Positions 1-5,586 of a stretch of 8,861 nucleotides of DNA are shown here, in pieces. Position 1 is the stretch's first letter. Every line of letters begins with the position of its first letter. The DNA comes from Candidatus Pacearchaeota archaeon. Its GTDB lineage: Archaea; Nanobdellota; Nanobdellia; Pacearchaeales; GW2011-AR1. The notes under the pieces were generated by a model. That model saw only the letters and a list, made by a program, of their open reading frames with translations. It was not told where the DNA came from and made no database searches. The position numbers were made by a program, and so were the translations under genes. The stretch is taken from the NCBI GenBank assembly GCA_016181905.1, contig JACOYM010000072.1, positions 1-8,861 of the forward strand, in the 5' to 3' direction.

Positions 1-291
1 ATCATACTTATTTTCTATTAAATTATTTGGGACAGCAGCATGAAATGCATTAAGGTAAGCATTCATGATCGAGCATACATGGTACTGAACAGATTCGGAT
101 AAGAATTTGTGAGGCATCTGCACTCCACCATACACTTTTTTGTAATTTCCCTTCTTAATACCTTTGAGTGAATTATATATAATCCTCCTTACTCTACCAA
201 TATCTTCTGCTGGTAGAAAATGCTCTAACAACGACTTTTCTTGTTTTATTCTATTATAGTTATCCCAGAATATTTCTCGTCTTTCTTTCAT
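1..291 (-). CDS. Unrecognised protein, C-terminus beyond window, coupled to radA
   Basis: An open frame of 97 codons runs from the ATG at 291-289 to the window edge with no stop, so only the N-terminal part is visible. The start is supported by a strong GGAGGAG Shine-Dalgarno sequence 5 bases upstream. That sequence is formed by the last Glu codons of radA, whose stop ends two bases before this ATG, so the gene is almost certainly cotranscribed and translationally coupled with radA. The visible protein begins MKERREIFWDNYNRIKQEKS. It is rich in charged and aromatic residues, with no membrane segment or signal peptide, and has a His/Cys-containing stretch (PHKFLSESVQYHVCSIMNAY) near residues 61-80. 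I recognise no family. Codon use is A/T-ending and resembles the intein more than the RadA extein, a weak hint of later acquisition. Position alone suggests a possible link to recombination. Confidence 0.75.
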   Translation of the reverse strand, partial: MKERREIFWDNYNRIKQEKSLLEHFLPAEDIGRVRRIIYNSLKGIKKGNYKKVYGGVQMPHKFLSESVQYHVCSIMNAYLNAFHAAVPNNLIENKYD

Positions 292-293
292 CT

Positions 294-1862
294 TCACTCC
301 TCCTCAACTGCGCCGTCCTTTAACCCACCTGTTGTCAAAAAGAATATTGCCTCGCTGTCTGGCAGGTTTGGAGAATCAATCAGCTTTGCAACCCTGCTGT
401 CTTTCTTGCCTCTGCGGAGATACAGGCGATAAGTCGAAGCGTGCCCGACTATATTCCCGCCAATAGGTGTTGTTGGGTCTCCAAACATCATTGCAGGATT
501 TGCCATAACCTGGTTTGTGACATAAACAGCAATATTGCATTGCTCTGCAAGCTTCATTAAATTATGTAAATATTTATTCAGCTTCTGCTGCCTGTCTGCA
601 AGCTGACCACGACCTGCAAATTCTGCCCTGAAATGCGCTGTTAATGAATCAATAATAACAAGCTTTATCGGCTCGCCATTCTTAACCATCTCACTAATCT
701 TGTCAAGCAGAAGAATCTGGTGGTCGCTGTTGAAAGCCCTTGCCACAAAAATATTTTTCAGGACTTTCTCGGGATTTGCCCCAAGTGCCTCAGAAATCTG
801 TTTTATCCTCTCTGGCCTAAAAGTTCCTTCAGTATCAATAAAAACAGCCTTGCCATTCGCGCCCCCATTCTCAACAGGCAGCTGCACATTCACAGCAAGC
901 ACCAATCCCAGTTGCGTGTTATGCATCATCGTAGGGAGATTTCCTCCAATAAACGAATGACCTTCAGGGACAACAAAATCATAAACAAAGTCATTATACT
1001 CAACAACTTCTATAGATTCAACAACATCCCAATTAAACATTTTTATTTCATTAAACAGCTCCATAGCAAGGCAGATTGTATCTACTCTTGTCCTTAGCTC
1101 ATTCAAAATTAAATTTTTAAGTAATTCTAACTTATTTTCTGGAATTTTTCTTAAGTAATAATTTCGCATAGTAGACTTTCTGACACACATATCTTTTGCT
1201 AGGCTGTTAAAAGCAAACGGCAATTTTGGGTAAAATTCCCTTAATAGTTCAATAGAAAATCTTTCGTTTTCAAGAAGAGCTATTATTCTAACGAATTCAT
1301 CTTTCTGCTCTAAAAATATATTTTCTATTTTATCTAGAGTTTTTAGGTTAATTGTTTCTGGCTGGGACGAAGCTGAAAAAATTCTATAGCTATAGCCTCC
1401 ATTAATTTTTCCAACTTCTTTTCTCAAATTACCCCTGTTTCCCCCCATGCTTTCTTTGTATGTCTCATTTATATAATTAATAATCTGTGTGGGATAGCCA
1501 TAAATGCTGTTGTTTATATTGCAGTTAAAACTTTTGATTTTAAATTTTATATTTCTTAATTTTCCCCTGTCTTCTCCGCAAATTCTTATAATGCTATAGA
1601 TTTCTCCATCAACAACTTTTTTTCTTAGGCTGCAAGAAATTCCCAATCTAAGAAGAAGATAAGCTAATTGCGAGCCTAATTTACTGCTCTTAGTCGTTGC
1701 AGAGATATCTTCTTTAGAAACTTCCCCATCCCCATCAAGATACCCTCCAATAAAAGAGGAGATAACATTCTCGTTTGATAAAAATATTCCCTCTGGAATA
1801 AATTTAGTAGCAGAATTGCTTTTATCTAAATTATCCATAATCCTTCTGCTGTCATTTCTCAA
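294..1862 (-). CDS. radA: RadA C-terminal part: end of intein plus C-extein
   Basis: This is the second piece of the intein-containing recombinase gene. The frame is open from base 2030, but the first possible start codon in it is TTG at 1862, followed by ATG at 1838 with a weak AGAAGG upstream. Counted from the TTG, residues 36-49 hold the second LAGLIDADG motif (FIGGYLDGDGEV). Residues 214-245 look like a small helix-turn-helix-like region. Residues 283-315 are intein blocks F and G (VYD...HSF, ending in His-Asn). From Thr316 the RadA core resumes: TQLGLVLAV completes the P-loop, then comes FIDTEGTFRPER, the Walker B LVIIDS (401-406), the DNA-binding loop region with QVMANPAMMFGDPTTPIGGN, and an acidic C-terminus. 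The C-extein is 207 residues and, joined to the 132-residue N-extein, gives 339, normal for archaeal RadA. RadA forms filaments on single-stranded DNA and carries out ATP-driven strand exchange. Confidence 0.93.
   Translation of the reverse strand: MRNDSRRIMDNLDKSNSATKFIPEGIFLSNENVISSFIGGYLDGDGEVSKEDISATTKSSKLGSQLAYLLLRLGISCSLRKKVVDGEIYSIIRICGEDRGKLRNIKFKIKSFNCNINNSIYGYPTQIINYINETYKESMGGNRGNLRKEVGKINGGYSYRIFSASSQPETINLKTLDKIENIFLEQKDEFVRIIALLENERFSIELLREFYPKLPFAFNSLAKDMCVRKSTMRNYYLRKIPENKLELLKNLILNELRTRVDTICLAMELFNEIKMFNWDVVESIEVVEYNDFVYDFVVPEGHSFIGGNLPTMMHNTQLGLVLAVNVQLPVENGGANGKAVFIDTEGTFRPERIKQISEALGANPEKVLKNIFVARAFNSDHQILLLDKISEMVKNGEPIKLVIIDSLTAHFRAEFAGRGQLADRQQKLNKYLHNLMKLAEQCNIAVYVTNQVMANPAMMFGDPTTPIGGNIVGHASTYRLYLRRGKKDSRVAKLIDSPNLPDSEAIFFLTTGGLKDGAVEEE
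297..305 (-). promoter_or_regulatory. Shine-Dalgarno sequence inside the radA 3' end
   Basis: On the minus strand the sequence GAGGAGGAG, encoding the C-terminal Glu-Glu-Glu of RadA, lies 5 bases before the ATG at 291. It fixes that start. It contrasts with the apparently leaderless first genes elsewhere in the window. Confidence 0.8.
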
Positions 1863-2355
1863 AAGAATTGTATATACTGGTTTTTCTCTTCTTCTATCTA
1901 TTCTGATAGTAGGAAGATAACCAAATTTTTTATAGACATAAGAACATAACCAATTCTTTGTTTTTTCCTCTCCAATAGAAATCGAAAAAGGATTAGCAGT
2001 CCCCTCTGCAACAAATAGTCTCTCCTTTTTTTAATAATCCTGACCTTTTCCAATTAACTCCATCATCAAAACTTAATATTTGGTGAATTCCTGTTGTTTT
2101 AAGTATTCTTCCCCTCTTTGTCTTTATTAAAAAAAGGCTATTTGCTTTTTCCCTGTATAAATGAGAAGCATTTGTAATTTTCAAACTTCCATCATGCCAT
2201 GCTAATACCTTTACAGTAGAAATAGGAACAGTGAGCCCCCCTTCAAAACTTTGCTCATTGTTTGTTTTAGCATATTTTTCATAAGTTTTCTCGATAGTTT
2301 CAACATGCATGCGGGCATCATTAAAATAACAAATTTGTGTGTCTTTGCTTACACA
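918..2355 (-). mobile_element. RadA P-loop intein with LAGLIDADG homing endonuclease
   Basis: The insertion lies between GSGK and TQL of the Walker A motif, a conserved site favoured by inteins; Pyrococcus RadA carries one at this site as I recall. Visible splicing residues are the first Cys (codon 2355-2353), block B T-G-I-H (RadA residues 220-223), block F VYD and HSF, and the terminal His-Asn followed by Thr. The N-terminal domain (CVSKDTQICYF, HLYREKANSL) resembles the Pyrococcus RadA mini-intein from memory. An endonuclease is inserted, with motif 1 (LFVAEGTAN, bases 2018-1992) and motif 2 (YLDGDGEV). The element is visibly richer in A/T than the flanking extein, as expected of a mobile insertion. 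Its length is 1438 bases, that is 479 codons plus one base, so a single frame change occurs inside. All four splicing blocks are intact on either side of that change. Confidence 0.95.
1993..2032 (-). other. Frame-change zone inside the radA intein
   Basis: The upstream frame reads ...LLKKGETICCRGDC and stops (TAA) at 1993-1995. The downstream frame opens after a TAA at 2033-2031 and reads KKERLFVAEGTANPF. The switch must therefore happen within about 35 bases, which begin with a run of seven A on the coding strand (2032-2026). Removing one A gives LLKKERLFVAEGTAN without interruption. GETI fits block B in the first frame and LFVAEG fits LAGLIDADG motif 1 in the second, and both use the same bases. 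That also fits a deletion of the usual linker. Sequencing or assembly error cannot be excluded from one sequence. Confidence 0.85.
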
Positions 2356-2751
2356 TTTTCCGCTTCCATAAGCGCCATACGCCTCTGTTATTGCCTTTGT
2401 TTCTACTCCTCTTCCACCCAGAAGATTATTAAGATTCTTGCTTCCTGTTGTGATTGTCTTTATGTCCTCTCTTTTTTTCGCAAACTCTATGCCATCAACA
2501 AAGCCCAAATCCATCATCTTTCTTGCAGCCTGTATTGCCTTTCTCGCAACAGCCTCTCCAACCCCTGCCATATCTGCAAGTTCAGATGGTGACATCACAG
2601 CTAATCCCATTAAATCATAAATCCCGGCTGATTCCAGCTTAGAAGCAACAGCAGGCCCTATGCCGGGCAAATCAGTAAGCTTCGCCTCTTTGCCTGTATC
2701 TTTGGCTTCTGCTTCTTTTTCGTCATCCTTCTTTTTTTCTTCTTTTGCCAT
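1993..2751 (-). CDS. radA: RadA N-terminal part: N-extein plus start of intein
   Basis: This is the first piece of the archaeal RecA/Rad51-family recombinase. Residues 1-25 are a charged Lys/Glu tail. Residues 25-80 are the helix-hairpin-helix domain (LTDLPGIGPAVASKLESAGI and a second GVGEAVARKA). Residues 95-132 enter the ATPase core (ITTGSKNLNNLLGGRGVETK, then EAYGAYGSGK with the P-loop lysine at 132). Cys133 begins the intein, whose N-terminal splicing domain runs to about residue 247 and includes the block B Thr220 and His223. Translation then stops at residue 252 because of the frame change. The ATG at 2751 is the first codon after a TATA box by about 30 bases, and there is no Shine-Dalgarno sequence, so the message is nearly leaderless. 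Alone, this fragment lacks Walker B and cannot be an active ATPase. Confidence 0.93.
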   Translation of the reverse strand: MAKEEKKKDDEKEAEAKDTGKEAKLTDLPGIGPAVASKLESAGIYDLMGLAVMSPSELADMAGVGEAVARKAIQAARKMMDLGFVDGIEFAKKREDIKTITTGSKNLNNLLGGRGVETKAITEAYGAYGSGKCVSKDTQICYFNDARMHVETIEKTYEKYAKTNNEQSFEGGLTVPISTVKVLAWHDGSLKITNASHLYREKANSLFLIKTKRGRILKTTGIHQILSFDDGVNWKRSGLLKKGETICCRGDC

Positions 2752-2780
2752 CTTTAATTTAAACTTTAACAGGCAAACTC

Positions 2781-2788
2781 TTTATAAA
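2781..2788 (-). promoter_or_regulatory. TATA box of radA
   Basis: The sequence TTTATAAA is centred about 33 bases before the radA ATG. Transcription starting about 26 bases downstream would leave a leader of only around seven bases. radA therefore seems to have its own promoter rather than depending only on the upstream gene. Confidence 0.65.
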
Positions 2789-2833
2789 CATTATCCATAT
2801 CTCAGATATATTTTGTAGAATATGCTTTATAAC

Positions 2834-2901
2834 ATACTCAACGACATTAATATCTCCTTATTTTGTCGTTGAGTAGACAGGGAAAGACTTCTGTCTTTCA
2901 C
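2834..2901. repeat. 68-base double-hairpin element, copy 1
   Basis: Large hairpin: ACTCAACGAC (2836-2845) pairs with GTCGTTGAGT (2865-2874) around a 19-base loop. Small hairpin: GAAAGAC (2882-2888) pairs with GTCTTTC (2893-2899) around TTCT. A near-identical copy lies at 5587-5654 in the same orientation. By eye 61 of 68 positions match, and all seven differences fall in loops or the spacer while all 17 stem pairs are kept. The TGA stop of the membrane hydrolase gene lies inside the small hairpin. The element sits just upstream of the radA TATA box. Its function is unknown: terminator, structured RNA, protein-binding site or miniature mobile element. Confidence 0.88.
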
Positions 2902-3347
2902 AATACCTTGATAAAAAATGCTATCACATCAATAACAGCAAAAACCAGAAACATGCCCTTTTCTATCTTGCCGCCAGTTCTCACAAAACCAGAACTTTCT
3001 TTTTTCCATGGCCAGAAAGGCATTACGCCCTCCTTTGTAAAAGCATCTGCAAAAACATGCAATGAATAGCCAAGAAAAAATGGCAAGGCAATCACAGGAA
3101 TCAAAAAAGCCAAAATCAATGATAAAATTATAGCAATTGTAAAGCTATGTATGAGGCTTCTGTGCTTTACAAAAAACTGCAATGGCCTGAAAATTTTTGA
3201 TTTTCCTAATGTTGAATACATGCAGTCAATGTCCGGCAAAATTGTTGCAGCCAGTGCAAAAATAATAAAAAGTATTTGGTATTTAACATGCGAAACAAAA
3301 AGCAAAACAGCTAAAATTGCTATTACTAAATGTGTTCTTAGCATCAT
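2898..3347 (-). CDS. YdjM-like membrane-bound metal-dependent hydrolase
   Basis: This 149-residue multi-pass membrane protein has the signature of the YdjM / LexA-binding inner-membrane putative hydrolase family. An early THL (His6) is followed by a hydrophobic helix and LPDID (Asp39, Asp41), then KHRSLIHS (His62, Arg63, His67) and GYSLHVFADAFTKEGVMPFWP (His97, Asp101). These His and Asp residues are the expected metal ligands of the family. About four hydrophobic stretches are visible (6-20, 24-40, 68-98, 130-147). The substrate is not known. The ATG at 3347 follows a GGAG Shine-Dalgarno sequence by 7 bases; a second ATG comes directly after. The gene lies downstream of the RPA-like gene and probably shares its transcript. 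Its stop codon lies in the double-hairpin element, so the last residues could have been altered by that insertion. Confidence 0.85.
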   Translation of the reverse strand: MMLRTHLVIAILAVLLFVSHVKYQILFIIFALAATILPDIDCMYSTLGKSKIFRPLQFFVKHRSLIHSFTIAIILSLILAFLIPVIALPFFLGYSLHVFADAFTKEGVMPFWPWKKESSGFVRTGGKIEKGMFLVFAVIDVIAFFIKVL

Positions 3348-3394
3348 TTTAAATCTCCTAAGGAGTTTAAAAGATGAAAATTTCTGATTTTCAT
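3344..3394 (-). CDS. Possible 16-residue leader peptide before the YdjM-like gene
   Basis: A short frame, ATG at 3394 to TGA at 3346-3344, encodes MKIRNFHLLNSLGDLK. Its TGA overlaps the downstream ATG as ATGA, the usual coupling arrangement. A GGAGGGTGA sequence (3417-3409) lies upstream, but its 14-base spacing is long for a Shine-Dalgarno sequence. The frame runs through the hairpin that hides the next gene's Shine-Dalgarno sequence, so its translation would open that hairpin. Nothing but context supports it, and it may be chance. Confidence 0.3.
   Translation of the reverse strand: MKIRNFHLLNSLGDLK
3347..3372 (-). promoter_or_regulatory. Hairpin covering the Shine-Dalgarno sequence of the YdjM-like gene
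   Basis: On the minus strand TTTTAAACTCC pairs with GGAG plus TTTAAAA (one bulged base) around a TTA loop, 11 pairs in all. The 3' arm contains the GGAG ribosome-binding site and reaches the first base of the start codon. Folded RNA would block initiation. It could also act with the 5' hairpin (3375-3393) as a terminator of the upstream gene. Confidence 0.6.
3375..3393 (-). repeat. Small hairpin between the RPA-like and YdjM-like genes
   Basis: TGAAAAT (3375-3381) and ATTTTCA (3387-3393) form a 7-pair stem with a 5-base loop. In gene direction it comes just before the hairpin at 3347-3372, giving the small-then-large order seen in the 68-base elements and at 7401-7466. Confidence 0.6.
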
Positions 3395-3422
3395 ATCTTA
3401 ATTTGTTTTCACCCTCCTCTTT

Positions 3423-4373
3423 TTAACCTTTTGTCTTTGTCTCCAGCTGCTCAATAAGATGCTCAACATCCAGCTGTTGCAGGTCTTCTATAATCAGCTC
3501 ATTTGTATTAAAAACCTTGTTCTGCCTCACATTTCCTGCAAAATAAAGCTCGTCTCCCATAAGCTCTTCCTTCTTTTTTAAAAACTCCTCTGTATTTTCA
3601 ATCTCTTTTATTCCAATCTTCTCAATCCCCTCGCTAAACATAACTGCCCTTGTATTTGAGTTTCCGTCATCCAGTACCAAAGTCAACAAAGCCCTTTTAA
3701 TGGGCATTATCTTCCCATGAGCCTCGCATCTTGAGCCTTCAGCGTCCTTAATTGCCTTTTTATTGCATTCTGGGCAGATTTCAAAAAATCTTGGCTCAAA
3801 CATCTGCACAATCACCGCCCTCGTCCTTATATTCTCTCCAGACACAAAATCAGAAATCTTCCTGTCAAAATACATCTTTTCTGTCTTCACATCTTCAATT
3901 CTTTCCAGGCTTGGCTTTATGCCAGAAAAATTTGTAAGGTGCAGCTCTGTATTTCTTATTGAAGCATTTGATATCTCGACAACATCCCCCTCCTTTATCT
4001 TTTTGCTTTCTATCAGCTGAATATGGTTTGTATCCCACAAAGCAGTTCTTATATTCGCTGTTTCATCAGCAATTATCATGCTAACAACCTTTCCCTCCCT
4101 TCCATTCTTTGAAAAGTTTCTGACAGGAAACAATTTTATTACCTTGCCAATAATATTAACTCTTTTCATCCCAGGCAGCAATTCAGAAATCTTCATCTTC
4201 TCTTTTTCAAAGTTAATTCCAAGCTCAGAAGCCACAATCTGCGCTGCCCCTTCTTTGCTTATCAATCCTGATAACTTTGCCCTCTTCGCCTCTACCCTCC
4301 GGTCTATCTCCTCTGCAGCCATTCCAGAGGATTTTGATATCCTCTCTATAAGCTGCGAATAGTTCTGAATCAT
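3423..4373 (-). CDS. RPA-type single-stranded-DNA-binding protein
   Basis: The protein matches archaeal replication protein A: an N-terminal helical region (about 1-60), a first OB fold (about 65-155, with VNIIGKVIKLFPVRNF and IADETANIRTALWD), a second OB fold beginning near 165, and inside it a zinc-finger pattern Cys201-x2-Cys204...Cys217-x2-His220 counted from the TTG one codon upstream. A C-terminal stretch with LIIEDLQQLDVEHLI closes it. At 316 residues it has the size of single-subunit archaeal RPA forms. It coats single-stranded DNA during replication and repair, and works directly with RadA, encoded two genes downstream. I chose the ATG at 4373 rather than the TTG at 4376 because the TATA-like element is centred about 25 bases before the ATG, fitting a leaderless start. 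Confidence 0.88.
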   Translation of the reverse strand: MIQNYSQLIERISKSSGMAAEEIDRRVEAKRAKLSGLISKEGAAQIVASELGINFEKEKMKISELLPGMKRVNIIGKVIKLFPVRNFSKNGREGKVVSMIIADETANIRTALWDTNHIQLIESKKIKEGDVVEISNASIRNTELHLTNFSGIKPSLERIEDVKTEKMYFDRKISDFVSGENIRTRAVIVQMFEPRFFEICPECNKKAIKDAEGSRCEAHGKIMPIKRALLTLVLDDGNSNTRAVMFSEGIEKIGIKEIENTEEFLKKKEELMGDELYFAGNVRQNKVFNTNELIIEDLQQLDVEHLIEQLETKTKG

Positions 4374-4394
4374 CAATTTAGATAAAACAGAAAG

Positions 4395-4402
4395 TTTTTA
4401 AG
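4395..4402. promoter_or_regulatory. Shared TATA-like element for divergent RPA and aEF-1beta genes
   Basis: The only A/T-rich box of this kind in the 50-base gap is TTTTTAAG (CTTAAAAA on the other strand). Its centre is about 26 bases from the aEF-1beta ATG at 4424 and about 25 from the RPA ATG at 4373. Both distances place transcription at the start codon. One element may therefore serve both directions. Confidence 0.5.
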
Positions 4403-4423
4403 CATTATTGTTATACAGAACGC

Positions 4424-4696
4424 ATGGGAATGACTGCTTTGCAAATACAGGTAATGCCTGAATCTTTGGAAACAGACCTGCAAAAACTGAAAAATGATGT
4501 TAATGAAAAAATAACATCTGTAGGCGGAAAAATTAATAATATTAAGGAGGAGCCAATAGCCTTTGGCTTGAAAGCCCTTATAGTGACAATTGCATGGCCC
4601 GAGGAAAAAGACACAGACCTCGCAGAAAACACAATCCAGGGCATAGAAGGCGTAAGCTCAACAAAGATTATAGATTATAGACGAGCTTTTGGATAA
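4424..4696 (+). CDS. Archaeal elongation factor 1-beta (aEF-1beta)
   Basis: This 90-residue protein has the full length of the archaeal guanine-nucleotide exchange factor for EF-1alpha. Recognisable features are the N-terminal strand with IQVMPES followed by a helix (ETDLQKLKNDV), the central IKEEPIAFGLKALIVTIAWPE, and the C-terminal IEGVSSTKIIDYRRAFG, where the family ends in a strand with Arg residues. It exchanges GDP for GTP on EF-1alpha during translation elongation in the cytoplasm. An alternative ATG two codons in (4430) is possible. The promoter distance supports 4424, giving a leaderless message. The last codons and the stop belong to a 55-base tandem repeat that continues downstream. 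Confidence 0.92.
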   Translation: MGMTALQIQVMPESLETDLQKLKNDVNEKITSVGGKINNIKEEPIAFGLKALIVTIAWPEEKDTDLAENTIQGIEGVSSTKIIDYRRAFG

Positions 4697-4805
4697 TACT
4701 ATGTTGATTCTTTGATTAAGTTATCCAGATGCGAGCAGAGCTTTTGGATAACACTATATTTATTCTTTGATTAAGTTATCCAGATGCGAGCAGGGCGTTT
4801 GGATA
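4683..4805. repeat. 55-base tandem repeat at the 3' end of aEF-1beta
   Basis: Unit 1 is 4683-4737, unit 2 is 4738-4792, and a 13-base partial third unit is 4793-4805. Units share GAGCTTTTGGATAA...ATTCTTTGATTAAGTTATCCAGATGCGAGCA with a few substitutions. Each full unit contains TGGATAA and TTATCCA arms about 24 bases apart. Unit 1 includes the last codons and TAA of aEF-1beta, so the array grew by duplication of the gene end. It fills most of the gap between two converging genes and may hold their terminators. Confidence 0.9.
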
Positions 4806-4823
4806 GATGTTTAATTAAATGCA

Positions 4824-5522
4824 TTATTCTTTCTTCCCAATATCCTCTGCCGCCTTTGATAAAGCCTCTCCTACAACAGCCCCTTTTTCTAATTTCCTTT
4901 CCTCCACCTCTATCTTCATCTTTTTCCTATTTGCCGCTACCTGTTTTGCAAATGACTTATTAAGTTTATAAAGTATAATCAAGATAATTATCAAAACAAC
5001 CATTATAATCAGGCTGAACCACCATGAGCTGATTATTCCTAATATAAACCATATGACAAACTTGGCAATCTTTTCAAGCACTTTTGTCTGGGCAGCTATA
5101 ATAACCAAACCAAAAGCAACAACATAATTCACCCATCCTGAAAATATGCTAACATATCTGTATATCTGCAGCAGATTAATTAAAAAATAAAACCACAAGA
5201 TTATAACTATCAAAAGTACCAGAGACATTGAATACTCCATTCCAAAAAGAATCCTAAAAACAAAGCTTATCTTTGTGAAAAAGCTGTCAATCGCAGAAAC
5301 AAACTTGTTCTTCAGTAGAATATTCTTCCATTCCCTTGCAAGATAATCCCATTTTCCTTCTACCTTTTCCTGAGTTTTCTCAACCTCTTCAGGCGAAAGC
5401 CCAGCAGGCAAGCCGGGGATTTCCTGCGCATGAACATTTGCAATTTGAAAAACAAACATGGAAATAAGCAAACTGAATAGAAAATATGCTATTAATACAG
5501 CTAATAACCCTTTTTTTCCCAT
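4824..5522 (-). CDS. Secreted-signal multi-pass membrane protein, unknown function
   Basis: The 232-residue protein starts with a basic, hydrophobic signal-like segment (1-32, ending VHAQ). An extracytoplasmic amphipathic stretch (35-90) contains GLPAGLSPEEVEKTQEKVEG, and KNKFVSAIDSFFTKISFVFRILFG leads into the membrane. Membrane segments follow at about 99-120, 128-146 and 152-185 (the last probably two). A charged, probably coiled-coil tail (186-232) ends GEALSKAAEDIGKKE. I recall similar proteins from DPANN archaea but no described function. The layout, with a signal, an FxxLFG-like entry motif, a helical bundle and a basic tail, is shared with the three following genes. The tail resembles that of the 5741-6316 product. 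A TATA box 25 bases before the ATG indicates a leaderless, separately transcribed gene. Confidence 0.8.
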   Translation of the reverse strand: MGKKGLLAVLIAYFLFSLLISMFVFQIANVHAQEIPGLPAGLSPEEVEKTQEKVEGKWDYLAREWKNILLKNKFVSAIDSFFTKISFVFRILFGMEYSMSLVLLIVIILWFYFLINLLQIYRYVSIFSGWVNYVVAFGLVIIAAQTKVLEKIAKFVIWFILGIISSWWFSLIIMVVLIIILIILYKLNKSFAKQVAANRKKMKIEVEERKLEKGAVVGEALSKAAEDIGKKE

Positions 5523-5543
5523 TATACATTATAAAAGATGTTA

Positions 5544-5551
5544 TTTATAAA
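5544..5551 (-). promoter_or_regulatory. TATA box for the 4824-5522 gene
   Basis: TTTATAAA is centred about 25.5 bases before the ATG at 5522, the spacing that places transcription start at the start codon. No Shine-Dalgarno sequence is present. Confidence 0.7.
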
Positions 5552-5586
5552 TCCTATTGCTTGAAGTGTTTGCATTATCAACAGCT

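Noticed and set aside
720..1097. A 125-codon plus-strand frame opposite radA
   Set aside because: It lies antisense to the conserved RadA core and intein, has no recognisable motif, no promoter and low-complexity translation; it is a shadow of the real gene.
2001..2004. Single G insertion in the CCCC (GGGG on the coding strand) as the cause of the intein frame change
   Set aside because: Removing one G also restores the frame, but gives CCRGTANPF and loses the LFVAEG LAGLIDADG motif 1 that is plainly encoded in the second frame, so a change further upstream fits better.
2863..3069. Plus-strand frame starting in the hairpin element
   Set aside because: It begins with TTG inside the repeat and runs opposite the conserved YdjM-like gene, whose His/Asp motifs show the minus strand is the coding one.
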